A DNA stretch of 64,000 nt from Ursus arctos (GCF_023065955.2 NW_026622997.1:22672001-22736000), one strand, 5' to 3'; shown: positions 33,425-46,742, numbered from the stretch's first letter. A program made the numbers and translations. Notes: generated from the sequence alone by a model not told the origin.

Positions 33425-36400
33425 CCACAAGAGAATCTCCCCTCCCTTAGCAGCTTGGACGGCAGACATGCTGTCCTTCCAGACATACCAGCGACGACCC
33501 TCGGCAGCTGACAGCGTCACTCTAGAATCCCGTTCCTGCCAGGGCAAGCGCAAGTTGTAATCCATGGAGAACTTATTCACTAATGTTCTGAGTTTTTTTC
33601 ATTTAAAATTCACTACATTCAGAATTACAAATTTATGAAAATTCTAAATATAGAATTTAATTAAGAATTTAATTAAATCTCAATATAAAATTTAATTATA
33701 CTCGAAGGTTTCAAAATAGCTGGCTTTGACTTAGGATAATTGTAACCTGCTTCCAGAAAGTTAGGCAGACAAAGATGCCTTCAAAATTAGGGAAAGAAGG
33801 GAGATATGTAAATAAATATGATAAAGGCTCCTTAAACTAAATTCCCAATAAGCCTATTACAAGGTCTTGTATTCCTGTGTGTGCTAATCCCATCCTCCAC
33901 ATGAATTCACCTGTCATTTTCTCAAGGACATATTTTATTCCATTTTTCTTTTGAACCCTTCCTTTTACATCTGTGGGTACCCAGGGGATTGTCTTCTCAC
34001 TGGTTTCCAAGTTATCCAAACAGAACGTACATACATCTGGTAACGTGAAATGTCGATGCAGCTAGGAGAAATGGATCTACCTCCCCAAACCCCACTTTAG
34101 ATTCCCGAATTCAATGTATTTCAACGTATTGTGTTGCCAGGCTCTAGTAAAACAAGTATGCTTATTTATGAGAATTTTTTCCTTTCCCAGTTAAGATGAT
34201 ATTTGGATTGTTAAATCTGAGCGTGACGTCAATACCCCAGAAGAAAATGGGAGACATTCCTCTGACCCAAACAAGTACCACAGAATATCAGGGTACATAC
34301 GAAGTTCTTCGTAGTCCATCTTCCCACTACCCCAACCCCCTTCCTCTCCTCTGGAGGTATTTTTTTAATACCTCAGTACATAAAAAGTAATCTCCTACCA
34401 TTACCTCATTGTCCCACCTGACAACTCCAAGGAATGACACTTCCCAGGTATCTTTGAAGCCACTCAACCCTGGGTCTGACTGCTGCCTGAGACACACAGG
34501 GCCCTGTGGCCCCTCCACAGCCCTTCTCTTTAAAATGGAAGTATTGTTTTCCAAAGGTTATCCAGAAAAAAAAAGATCAGGAACATAACCTTTGCTTTCC
34601 AGCAAAGCTAAAGAGAGGGTTACTCTATGCTGGGCAGGGCGATGCAAATTAAGTGTTTAAAATATAAGAGACGTTGTTCCTTTCTTTTGCACTGGGCACG
34701 CCAAACGTCCCATTGACTTTGTCCCATCCCCAGGATATAGCTATGTAGACTGGAGCAGTCTGACTACAACAGGTAACGTTGCTGTTCAGCTTATCGATAC
34801 TTACCAAATCAGTTTCTTGCAGGATCTCTTCCCGTCGCGCCTTCTGCATAAAATTTAAACCACTGGAACTCAGAAGAACTGAGCGAACCACCAGGGAGGG
34901 CACATTTGGTCAAGTAAGGAGCTGCCAATCATTTTAAGACCTGTTGGAAGAGCTTATCAGGTTCCCGATGTCTCCAGTACAAAATGCCTGGCGGTTTCAA
35001 TGATCGAGATAAGCCCAGCTGTAATCTACCATGATCCAGAGCTCATTCACAGATCACAGCTGTGTAATTTCAGGTAACATGCTTCCCTTGTTTGGATTTG
35101 TTTAACATTGTTAAATATATAGTCAGACCATCTGCACAGTATTTTTTTTAAATTGGAAATTACAACCATAACTTCCTTTTTATATATCAATAAACTAAAC
35201 AGCAAAATTTCAAAGGGATCCTTCTGCACCAAGCAGTGAAGCAGAATGCCTGTCCCACGCCACACCACTGCCTAATTGCACACTAATTGGACAAACGTGA
35301 TTAAATATTTCAAGATCTTTACTAATTGCCTCTATTTTAGCTTTAAAATTTGCTTGCCACCAACAAATTTAATGACACTGGTGTCTAGTCATCAGCAAAA
35401 AGCCCAAGAGTTGCTCTTTAAAATGCACCTAGTCAGAGTATTTACTGATTGTGCATTGTTTCCAATGTAGCTTAATTAGAAATCCAATCAGTTTGCTAAG
35501 TCTAATTATGCTTGATTTGTAGATTCAGACTATGATACATAATGAAGCCAAGCAGCTAACAGTAAACGTGCCTGAAATGTAACAATAAGAGAAATATTTT
35601 TTAATGTACGTCTTGTCACTTCAGAAAATCAAGTAATACACATGATCTTTCATGATGGGGATTTTGGAGGTCTGAGCTTTTCCAAGTTTCCATGAGCTGG
35701 TTTCCAATTCTATTGGTAAAATCTGCTTGGAAAGATGATGGTCAGGAAATATTTCTGTGTCTCCATATTTAAGAGCAGAAAGAAAAGAGAAACAATCGCT
35801 TCCTTCCCATTGACTCTATGAGAAACTTTTCACAGAAAAGCTTTGATGAAGCTGATAGGGTTAAAATGGACACATTCGTGTAATTCTTACTAAAAAAAAA
35901 ATGTTGTTGTCCAGAAGTTTGATTTTACTATTTCAGAAAATTCTTATCCAATGCCTAAAAACCAGGGTTTATAGACGTTTATAGTCAAATATGTGAGGAT
36001 ATAATTTTGTAGAAGCATAGAACTTTATTAAAGGAAAATATTTCTAAACATATAGCATATATGTAATAATTTGCAGTCGATTCTTGGTCTGTGAAAATAG
36101 GTTAGGTGAAGTAGAGAAAAGAAGCTTAAAAAAAAATAATAACGCAGACCAAGATGACAATTACTATGGGCTTCAAGCATCTGAACAATTTCAGACGGTG
36201 GAATTTAGAGGGCCCTGAACACCCACCACGCTACACCCCAGAATCCCAGCATTTCTGTATCACTGTGCCGGATTCATTCACTCCACATTCACAGAACAGG
36301 CCTGTGTCAAGAAGGGTCCCCCTCTCCTTGCCATTGTCATCCGCTGAAAACTGCAGTTGTTTTGGAACTGTAAAGCTGCTAGTGATAATGTCGGTTCAAA

Positions 36401-37522
36401 ACTAACCTCAAGAGTTGTGATCATTTCACTTCCATTTTGAACACAGTGGGGAAAAAAAAAATCAATCCGTGAATCAGAGTGGAGAGGAATGGGTAGAAAA
36501 GAAATGTGATTTTGAAGCATAAACATCATGCAGGGTGACTCAAACCATCCGGAAACTCTAGATTAATTACTGTTGACTGTGTAACATTAGGCTATTACGT
36601 TAGCACAGCTATCCTCCCCCGAATGTAAAACTTACCTTTTTATAACAACTTAGCCTAAAAGGTACATTGAAATATTTGTGGCTGAAAGACTCCACAGACA
36701 TGCAAAGTGTGGGCAGTTTTAACTTTTGCATTAAAAACCCATTATTTACATCGCTTCTGGTGTTGCTTTTAAAAAGCTTTGCAATGGAATTGCTGCATTG
36801 TGAGGGTGTGTATGTGTGCATAAAATATATACACATTTTAAAGACTCTGTGACAAATATCTTATTTGTTTTTCTTTCTCCCTTTCTCAAAAGCACCTCAT
36901 CATGTGCACTGAGCCTGGAGGGTTTTCCTTGGCTTTCCGTTCTTTGCCTTTTGACCCAGTTCTGAATCAACACAGCCTCTAGCCAAGAGCCTCATTTCTA
37001 CTCTTCTGTGTGTTGTCTTATTTCCCCTGTTCTCTGGAGTGAGTCTTTATTGATGAATTTCTCAATATTTAAGCAAAATGCTACTCATGGAGCTGGTTCT
37101 CCCCAAGCAGAATTCATCACAATGATCTTGGGGTTAACAGAAAGCCCTCATTACCCTCGTTTGGATGTCAACACCATGGAAAGCCTCTTCTTCCCTTTCC
37201 TTTCCTTTCCAAGGAAGGATTGCTTTTCAAATACTGCCGCTCAGATTTTGTAATGCAGGGAGGTGGGGAAGCTGGGAGGAGATACAGATCCTTTTATTCC
37301 TGTAGTTGCGGGCAGGTCATTTCCCACCTTCATTAACTGACAGTGTGGGAGAAGGAAGACAAGACTGAAATGCAAACCCTGAGCTCCACTCCAGAACAGC
37401 TATCCAAAAGCAGAAATTGACAACTGTATCACCCATTTAAAATAACATAGTTTCTAAAAAATATAAAATAAAATACATAATATAACATAGTTTCTGTACA
37501 TATTTGATATTCAAGGAAACAA

Positions 37523-37566
37523 TACATATATATGTGTGTGTGTATATATATATATATATACACATA
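37523..37566 (+). repeat. Compound (TA)n(TG)n(TA)n microsatellite
   Basis: About 44 bp of alternating pyrimidine-purine sequence: ATACATATATATG, then (TG)n, then (TA)n. Frames across it encode only Tyr/Ile/Val repeats and are artefacts. Confidence 0.95.
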
Positions 37567-40500
37567 TTGCAAAAAAATAGTAACAATAAAGGAAAATACC
37601 CATCTTCTCAAATGTCTAGGAAACCAGGAAGGAACAGAATCACCCGTTGCAGCCTTCTCCCCTTTAAATGCTGGAGAATTTTTAAAGGTGTGTTCTGCTC
37701 CTTTATTTTCCTCGAAGCTGAGTTTTTATCTTTTCCTCTTCTTATTAATAAGGCCTGGCCCCTCGTTAACATGCAGGCAGAGCCTAATGAGCCTTGCAGA
37801 CTCCTGTAATTTCTTCACTGTTGAAAATGCCTGACACTAATCTATGCCATTTATACTAATAAGAGGTGGATCAGCTGATATTTGGTGCAATGAAAATATG
37901 CTAAATATACTTTATTGAATTGCACGTACTTAGTTCTTCCCAGTTCACCGTATTATGGCAACAGAGGCACAATCATTATCTCAGCTCTATGTGAAGCAAA
38001 ACCTTTGCTTTGAATAAATGAGGAAGACGGAGTCAGACATTTCATATGTTAGTTTCCCCCCCCTTTTTTTTAAACGCTGACAATATTGACTCTCAAACTT
38101 CCACCGCAGGAAAGCCGTTTTCCCCACGATTTTCAAAGCACAAATACAGGGCTTCCCACGGAAATGGCAATGAATTGAAGATCTGACCTAGACTATGACG
38201 TTTGATATTAAGTGGACTTTAACGAATGCTAAATTTGGTTGCATTTTGTGTAGAGCTTATTAATTATATCTGTAAGGATTCCCAAAGAGCTCTTGGTGAT
38301 TAGTCATCTTCTAATGACTACCAAAGACATTTTTACCTATCTGAATATAGGTTGGCTGTCACGTTATTATTACATTAGGCAAAAGCAACTGTTTCCATTT
38401 TTGCATTGCCAGTCTAATTTTCTGATGACTCTGTTGTGCTCGCCTTTCTCCTCTTACTTGCCGAGAGACACATGACGGAGGAGACTGACTGCAGGTGTTA
38501 GCAAATGTTTCCAACACTTATGTCAATACCTGTTTTTGGCTCAGGCATCACAAGCCAGAGGGTGCTTTTAAAAGCCTTATTTAAAATCTACATATTTATT
38601 CAAAACAGCCAGCTCTCTCTGCATCCTCAGAGATGCTCTGCGAGTTTTGATGGAAACATAAGGGGCCTGAACTAAACAAACATTTATACCTGCGGACCCC
38701 GAGGCCCGGGAGCCAAAGGGCAGCCAGGAAGTGAGTTTGGCAGGGAAAGATCAGCCCTTGGGGGGAAGTGGATTACAGCCCTGAAATTCGTCACTGGAGC
38801 AAAGATTTAGGAGGAGGAGAGCGTTGGGATTTGGAAGCCTGAGGTGGGGGGTGGGGGGGGAGTGTCAACTATCACTCAGAACCTCAGCTTCGCATCCCAC
38901 CTAGTTATTTTTCTCCTAGAGAGACTCACATTTGACAATATGCCCAAACTGCTCAATGGCGAAGAAAGAAGACTAATAATATGTAGCGTTGCTTAAACAT
39001 ATTTAATGTGCATTTGACTATCGTTCATCGGTTAGCGAGCACCCTTGACTGCCTCCTGCCCCAAATTTTCTTGGAACGTGTTTTGTGTTTGGGTGGTATA
39101 TCTAGCACTTATCTACAAGCATATTTTTCAGATTTCAAAATGTCCTTTGATTTATCCCCTAAGAGAGTTATGGGTCCCTTCTATCTCTACCCTTTCCCCT
39201 GGACACTTTGCTCTATCTGTGCCTTCTGGAATCTCTCGCCTCTTAACCTTTGCCAGCACAGGTGCAGCAACTCCCCAAAGATTAACAGTCTGCTTGTAGG
39301 TGTGATTGAAATTGGCTTGGCTTGCCTTCAGAATCCAGTGCCCCGGCCTACTAAATCACCTCCTATAATCTTGTGCACTTACGCAAAGCAAACAAAATAA
39401 TCTGCCAGGAAATACTAATGGGGCAGTGTCAACACAGACATTGTTTGTATTAACTGTCCCATTATTATTACCTTGCTCTTTAAATCCAATCAAACTTCAG
39501 TTCCCACTCTGCAGGGGTTGGATGTTAATTAGAAAGGATATGTGTTTGTATGTACCTAGGAGCACACACACGTGCCCCTTCACACGCCCACATACCCCTC
39601 GTGCACGCTCGCCTGTGCCCGTGCAGACACGGGTCCCACTGCTAATTAATTTAACTTACAAGTGCTGCCCCACGTTTCCGGTCGGTCGTTCCAACTCGCA
39701 GAAGCGTACGTTCTGCGTGCCTCCCTTCAGCCCTGCATCTCGACATTTTCCAACAGATGTTAGCTAATGTGGTTGTAGAAGGTTCACAGTGGATGCTGCG
39801 AGTCCAATAAATCTTCTTCTTAAACGCAGGCACTCCACCATCCCAGCATCTTCTACCTATAATACATTTTAATTACTTGGCTATTCAAATTACACTAAAT
39901 GAGATTTGCACAGAGCAGCACCACGGATCCCTCCAATCTACGTTTAATCCACCACGAATCACATAAAATCGGCAAGCGCACTTTTATTAGAACTTGCAGG
40001 AGACACTGAAGTCGGATACCTTTAAAATTATTAAGTGACAAAGATTACTAGCACTAAGATTCTACTTTGCTTCCCCATTAGCCGTTTAGGTGACAGCTGC
40101 TGTATTGCACATAAAGATGAACCGTTCCTTGAGGGATGGTAGTGGCTCCACGGTGACACCGCTGGCATAAAGTGTTATCAGACCATGGCTGCTCTTGGAG
40201 TCATCACAGCCTCCTAGGTCCCTATCAGTACCCTCATTATCTGCATCACAGAGTGCCAGGAACGAACACTGCCTGGCCTCGCAGCTTCGCAGCTCATTTG
40301 AGAAGCGGAAATTAAATGTCCCAGGAGAGAAAACAAGCACAGTGTAACAGCACCGGCGCGGTACGCCAGTAACGAGCCGACCGCGGGAGCGCGGACTTCT
40401 ATCTCATTAATTTAATAGGCTCCTGGAACGAGGATGGGAAGGTGGAGAGGCAGGCTTGACAAGTAGATCACTGAGCTCATCACAGAATGCGGACTCACTG

Positions 40501-41439
40501 CGCGGAGCGCCGCTCTTCAGACACTTGCTGGGGTTTTTCGAAGCCCTGAGCAGCAGAAAGAGAGGAAACGTGGGAGGGAGAAAAAGAGAGAGAGAGATCG
40601 CCGGACAGGGGCAAAATGAGCTGATCATAAACATGACCTATGTTTATATTATGCAGCCTTCCTATGTGAGGCGAAAGGACCCCGAGAAGCCTATAGATAA
40701 TAAAGGTGCTCTTTGCACACAGCGAAAGAATCCCTAATTGTGTGTGCAAAGCCTGTTTCACAGAAGTCCTTGCCCTGCTGAAGACTGTTTTTTAGAGCGC
40801 TGTTTTCCCCCCACAACATTCGTACACGGTTTTGCTGCAAAAATATCAGCTCCCGTATGATCAGAGTGACACCAAGCAAAACCAAGCTGAGAAAGAGGGG
40901 ATTAGCCAGATAAGCCAGACCAAAGAAACCTTTCTCTTAAGAAAAACAAAATGCCTGAAGTCTGCAGGTAATAGAAGCAATAGTGTTTTTTCACCTTGAA
41001 TAATCTGATTAATGGCCTCAATTCCCAGCAGGGTAGGCTGCCCGTTTGGATCTCTGCAAGCCCAAAGAGATACAAGACAGTCAACTCCGAGATTATCAAG
41101 ACAGATTTTTGTACACTGGATTTTTACTTTTAATAACTGTTCTCCATCATTGTCATTTGTTTAAAGGCCTCGGGAGAAAGAAACAAAGATGGAGAAATCC
41201 AGTATGCTGCACGTTTTGACATCGCTGACAATGGCTCTTCTTGGCCTCAGTTTTGGCAACTAGAGTAAGATGCAGGGTCTTTGGTGGTTATGAGGCATTG
41301 CCCATCTGGTACAAAAGCCCCGGTAAGCCTCTGGGCACTGCAACCTTTGTCTCCTTGCTCCAGCCTGACAGGATTACGGGGACAGTGGGAAGACAGCCTG
41401 CTCTTGCCGTATCAGAGGGAAGCGTGCACATCTCGGCAC

Positions 41440-41570
41440 AATATTGACGTGCTGTGTGTCTTTTGGCAAGCTGTTGACCTCTCTGAGTCTCCCTTTCTTT
41501 GTCGGTAGAAGGAAGCCTAACCATAGCTCTCAGGGGAGCTGCGAGAATGAAGATGACGTAGATGAACAGC
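41440..41570 (+). repeat. MIR scrap
   Basis: 'TGTCTTTTGGCAAGCTGTTG' followed by 'ACCTCTCTGAGTCTCCCTTT' resembles the MIR core ('loses' position, then the 'CCTCTCTGAGCCTCAGTTT' motif). Short and diverged. Confidence 0.45.
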
Positions 41571-43521
41571 CGTGGTATGGTGTGCCGGTGCTCCATGTTG
41601 TCTGAATCGAATCAGATTCGATTCCTGATTTATACTCTCCTGCGTTCTAAAATGGATTTGTGAGAAAATCCCCACGCGCAGGAGCAAGTGGGGGAGGGGA
41701 GCTTTTAAAAAGGAGGAACGTGAAGAAGGGAGTGACATGAATAGCGAGGCCTCCCTCTGTCACACATCAGCTTCCCAGAGTACTGTCTCTCTCTGCATGG
41801 CTGTTCTCAAGCCACGTAGGTCACAGACTGCACCGGGGATCTGAAGGAAGCTGAAGACGTCCTTGCTAAGGGGGGAAGAAATGCACTGGTACTTATCATT
41901 TTCGAGAGTCGCAGACTTCCTGAAGCCCACACGGACCCCAAGTCAAGGACACTTGCTCCAGAGAATGCAAAACAAATCACTCCAGCCCTTCCTTCTCACA
42001 CGTACGCACACGTATGCAGGATAATCCAGTGATCATATGTAAGGACACAGGTGAGCTAGAAAGCAGAGTTTTGAGACTCACAAGCCGGCAGTGTCCTTTC
42101 TCTCCCATTTTGTTCAACACGATTTTCCTCTTCTGCCTTTAAGGGGAGGGTATACTCAAATGCCGCGCCCCTGAAGGCTTGAGGTGGGTCCTGCTCCTGA
42201 ACCACAGAATGAGAGCGTAGGTCAGGAGCCGATGTAGGTCAGTATGAATCTGCCTTAACCATGGCTAGGGAGCAGTAGCAGAAATGGCAGAGGTTTTTAC
42301 CTCTGATCAGAATGTCCCTTCCCTGGGCGTGGAGCTGGGCACTGGCCCCATTCAGTCCTGGTCACTGGGCTCTGGTTTGTTCTTCTCAGTCTTTTTATGG
42401 CTAAGTTGCCTTGGACCCCAGTTACTTTAGGCAAGGGTCCCTGTTAGGTCCTAATCACAAGAGGGAGGTTGGATTCTTGACCCCCATTCAGACTGAAGAA
42501 CTGAGGTTGGGGTTTCTGCCCATGTCCAGGTACCAACCTCCTCTGCACATCTCACCTGGCCTTTCTGGATTCCTCCCTCACCTGCTGCTACCACCTGTCC
42601 AGGTGGTCCTTCCTGCCTGGTGGCCTGAAGGAAGTACAGAGTCTTTAGGTACTGGCCCTTCTTGGTCTGACAGGTTCTGCATGTAATAGACAATCATTAT
42701 CTCTTGAATAAAAAATATGACAATAAAGAAAAGAGATAAGGAACAGGAAGAAGAAAGGGATAAAAGGTGGACAGAGGTCAGTGGGAGATGGGGGTGGTAG
42801 GTGCCACCATAGTTATTACCTGCTTAGAATTAGAATAAACTGAAAATTCTTACCCACATCTCCAAATGTCATGCTACTTTTCCATACTCCGCTTCTAAGA
42901 CAGGTGTTCTGGATATTGACGGGGCTAAAGGAAGACAAGATGATAACTTGCAAGAGAAAGCCCACGGAGGGATCCTGTGGCCATGGCTCCATTTTGATGT
43001 CGATCCTGTCCTGTCTCAGTATCAAAGGATAGGCATTTCCCTAAAATGCGCCCATCACCCAATCCAGATCTGCTTGTTAGATGCAAATAGAGCATTTTCC
43101 TCCTGGACTTCACAGATTACATTTTGTCCTCCTTGAAGATGCAGAGAATGCTTTTCAGGAAGCTCCCCACTCCCAAGTAAAGACCTGCTTTGCCAGGACC
43201 TGTCTCCAGTCCTCTACCACACCCACAACGCAGCCAAGAGCTATCCCTTCCCGGGAGAAAAATAATGAGGGGCGCTGAGTGACTGCTCCGCACGAGCATG
43301 GGGCTGCTGCGAACTCGAGTGGGAAGACCTCACTGCTCTTTACCCGCTGGTCCTACCCAGGAAAACAAGAATGCCAACAATCTACTAACAACATAGGATT
43401 AAAACTACTGAGGCAGGAGACACACCTGCCTGAGCGCGATATTTTGTCAGAAATTACCTCCGCATTATCCACAGAACAAATAGGCGAACACCCACGGTGA
43501 CAGCAGCCTGACCCTCTAACC

Positions 43522-43690
43522 CAGTGGTTCTCAAGGGGACATTAGGCAATATCTGGAGACATTGCCGGTTGTCACAAGTTGGACGGTGAGTGGGCAGAGG
43601 CCAGGGATACCACTATAATGCACGAGACAGCCCCCCGCCACAAAGAATTTTCCAGCCGGAAGGGTCAGTAGTGCTGAGGTTGAGAAAGCC
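43522..43690 (+). mobile_element. MER20-type hAT fossil
   Basis: Starts CAGTGGTTCTCAAGGGGACA and continues 'AATATCTGGAGACATTGCCG', 'GTTGTCACAAGTTGGACGGT', 'GAGGCCAGGGATACCACTAT' and 'GTGCTGAGGTTGAGAAAGCC', the MER20 order. MER20 copies have been reported as cis-regulatory in placental-mammal endometrium; this copy is not shown to be. Confidence 0.8.
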
Positions 43691-43917
43691 TCCTCTGCAT
43701 GAGCTCCGTTCACTAACTGCTCATGCTTCCAGTCACTTCTTCCCCCTGTTCTCTTCCTCACTCCCTGGCTTCGGCTGTCATTAACCATTCTGCTGTCCAT
43801 TCTCTGACCTAGGCTTCAGCCAAGTCACATACTCAGACGTTTGGTTCCTGCACCAAATCTTTTTCCTTTGGCTATACCACAGTGACTAAAATTTCTGCTT
43901 CAATCACTCTTTGAGGT

Positions 43918-43980
43918 AAAAAACAACAACAACAAAGAAACAAAAACAAAAAACCCACAAAACACAAAAACCAAAACCAC
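43918..43980 (+). repeat. A/C-rich simple repeat
   Basis: Low-complexity run of AAC, AAAAC and related units, with almost no G or T on this strand. Confidence 0.8.
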
Positions 43981-44224
43981 TTAAAATATGTGCTCTCTGT
44001 GAAGGAAAGCATAGTCACCCACTCTCACGCATTTACAATGAAGGTGAGATTGTGTAAGATGAGAGGTTAGTAAGTGATAGAGTGGGCTGATTTCAATCCT
44101 TGGTAAATACCCCAAAGATATAAGATTTGCATCAAATACCTCAGGCTTCCTATAATGTCACATTGTGGATCGATCGCTTAGTAACCTTACTAAATACTTC
44201 TAGAATCTATTTACATACCTTAAA

Positions 44225-45060
44225 TATAGTTTCAATTTTGGAATAATTTTAGATTTATGGAATAGGTGTAAAGATAGTATAGTAGAGCCTATATGACCAT
44301 CCCTCAGTGTCCTTTAATTTTAACATCTGATATAACCAAAGTACATTTGTCTAGACTAAGAAATTAACATTGCTACAGAACGGGTATCTAAACTCCAGAC
44401 TTTCTTGTCTTACACTGGTTTTCCTACTAATGCCCTTCTTCTGTTCCAGAATGCCACTTGAGATACCATATTGCATTTAGTTGTCATACATTCTTAGTTT
44501 CCTCTGAGCTATGAGTCTCTCAGACTTGCCCGTTTTCCATGACTGTTGACAGTTTTGAAGAATACGAGTCAGGTACTTTGTAGAATGACCCTCAATTTGG
44601 ATTTCTCTGACGTTTTTCTCATGTTTAGACTAGTTTCTGGAAAGACTACCAAAGGGTAAGGTACCCATCTCATCACATCATATTAGAGGCACATGATGTG
44701 GACATGGCTTATCACGGGTGCCGTTGACCTCGATCACTTAGTTAAGGTTGTGTCCGCCAGCTTTCTCCATCATAGAGTTTTTCTTCTTCATCCCTCATGT
44801 TTTATTCTTTAGAGGTAAGTCACTAAGTCCATGCCACACTTCCGAGGAAGAGAATTAATAAGCCCCCCCTTTCTGGAGGGGGAAAGTATCAACATAGAGT
44901 ATTTGGAATTCCTCTGCAAGGAAGATTTGTCTCTTCTTTCTCATTTATTTATCTAGACCATCATTTATTATTATCACTGTAGACTCATGGGTGTTTATTT
45001 TATTCTTCGGGCTATCCTCCAATGCAATCATTATTTATTTTGTGCTATTTATATTTTCAG
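44225..45060 (-). repeat. Old L1 3' UTR copy (L1M-type), antisense
   Basis: Read on the - strand it shows 'TCCTTGCAGAGGAATTCCAA', 'GGCATGGACTTAGTGACTTA', 'ACTAAGTGATCGAGGTCAAC' and 'CATGAGAAAAACGTCAGAGA', the 3' UTR of an old L1 family. The same family lies in the + orientation at 49650-50460, as several matched phrases show. Confidence 0.7.
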
Positions 45061-46070
45061 TCTGTGTGATTTTTTCAGAAATAGAGATCTAGGATTTCCT
45101 TATCAGCTCTGTTAGAAATTATTTCACTTAGCTTAAATTTATATTTTCTTAGCTTCAACGGTTGCCTCGCAGCTCCAGGATTCTGAGATTTGTGACACAA
45201 ATGTCCGCCGTCTCCATGGCTGCCATGCTGCGGAGCCCGGGGAGTACTGACCACAGCATAAATGACGTCGGCACCCCTGGAGTCCCACAACGTGGAGACC
45301 TGGGCTGGCTTGCTCTTCCGGGATTTTTCTAAAATTTAGCCAAAATCACCCCCTTTAAATCTTTGTTTTAAAAGCTTCAGATTAAGAAAAGTCTGCATTT
45401 CTTTTTATTCTATCATGACATCATAAGATGTAAGGTGTATTTAGAGAGACAAACGTTCTCAAATCTGAAAATTCAGATTTTAGATTCTATTCAGCATGCG
45501 GATCAACATTCGTCTTGACACTAAGACCTGACCCACGAACGACTTCTTCCAGAACATTACATAAACAAAGTTGCAGCTAGCCTGATGTTTACCCAACAGT
45601 AACTGAAGCAGCCACAACTGGTGATTGGGGTGGGGGTTGGGAGGAAGTGATGAGGAGGGGTCAAATATCAACAGATGGAGTCCATGAGATTGACTCATAC
45701 ATTAAAATATGTGATGTCCCCAAAAGGGAGTTAGTCTCTTTTATTATTTGAATTCCTCTTCTCTGAAATGTCTCCAACTTTTCTATATCTTTCTTGGACT
45801 GACTGGAATGGCACACAGGGGACCATACTGGTTTTGAGGGCTTGCTGCTCTCTGATCGACTGTGTGCACACAAAGTCGCTAGGTCTCTGCTCTGATATTT
45901 TGAGGGAACAGTCTGCAGTTCCCCCCAGCTCTCTCTGGGCTAAGCCCATGTCAGGTGTCATCAACCCCAACAGGCTTCTCAAGACCCCTCTCCCAGCTTA
46001 GTTCAGGGGCCCAAGGAACTCTCAGGACACCCTGCCCTGTCATAGCACATATCATAACCCATTGCTATTA
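45061..46070. other. Non-coding, nothing recognised
   Basis: No repeat or gene is recognised; only chance frames of up to about 80 codons. Confidence 0.4.
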
Positions 46071-46079
46071 TTATTATGA

Positions 46080-46195
46080 GTCTGGTGACTCACGTTCCCC
46101 AAAGATTGTGAGTCCTTGGGGCAGGAATCCCAGTACCTTGTATAACAACTGACATATACTATGTATTTTTAAGATACTAACTGAATGAATAAAGA
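46080..46195 (+). repeat. Possible L2/MIR-type 3' end
   Basis: 'GTGAGTCCTTGGGGCAGGAA', 'TCCCAGTACCTTGTATAACA' and 'ACTGAATGAATAAAGAGTTA' resemble the common 3' end of L2-type elements ('...GGGCAGGGA...CAGTGCCTGGCA...TTGAATGAATGA'). Confidence 0.5.
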
Positions 46196-46715
46196 GTTAG
46201 TGGCTCATCGTCCATCAAAATTCCTCCACGGTAAAATTCATCTCCGTCATTTTCCCCACTGGCTTTTACAAACAGGTCTGATATTCTCTGACATTTCACT
46301 TCCCCTAAAAGCTCAACATCATGTGCATATCTGGTGATTGCCCTGCCTACCTTCTCTTCCAGGTAATTTAAAACAATGTTAAATAATTACAAAGCAAACA
46401 AAAATCTGGGGATTCTGTCACCAAGAATTCATGCAGAGATGTGTCGACTTGACCCAATTTTTTGCTTGCTGCTCTGAACAATAAATATTAGTAAGTCATT
46501 TGATAGTCAAATCATGCTTATTTTAAAAGATGTCTGTTCACTTCTAACAGGTCAGCCCTCCAAAAAGAGGAAAGGATTGGCTGTAAGAACCCCTTCTTTT
46601 CTCCCTCTCCCCATCGCGCTACCAACACTTGTGCAGCATGGCGTAGGTGTCTGGGAGATGGAGAGTAGGCAATTCTATTTAAGATAAGAAAGAAAGCCTC
46701 TCTTTTAAAAGTAAA

Positions 46716-46742
46716 GTGTGTGTGTGTGTGTGTGTGTGTGTG
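46716..46742 (+). repeat. (TG)n microsatellite
   Basis: About 13 uninterrupted TG units immediately beside an old L1 copy. Confidence 0.95.

Larger units (their letters stand above)
32906..43521. other. About 10.6 kb repeat-poor non-coding block, candidate regulatory domain
   Basis: By eye it contains only simple repeats and one MIR scrap, against several transposon copies per 10 kb elsewhere. Simple repeats: (AAAAC)n at 33396-33424; a 12-bp AGAATTTAATTA tandem pair at 33652-33675; (TG)/(TA)n at 37523-37566; a G-run at 38844-38861. Numerous TAATTA/ATTA motifs and a CRE (34224-34231) are present. No coding frame is convincing. Suppression of insertions is typical of deserts carrying enhancers of developmental genes; that link to ID4 is inference. 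Confidence 0.5.
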
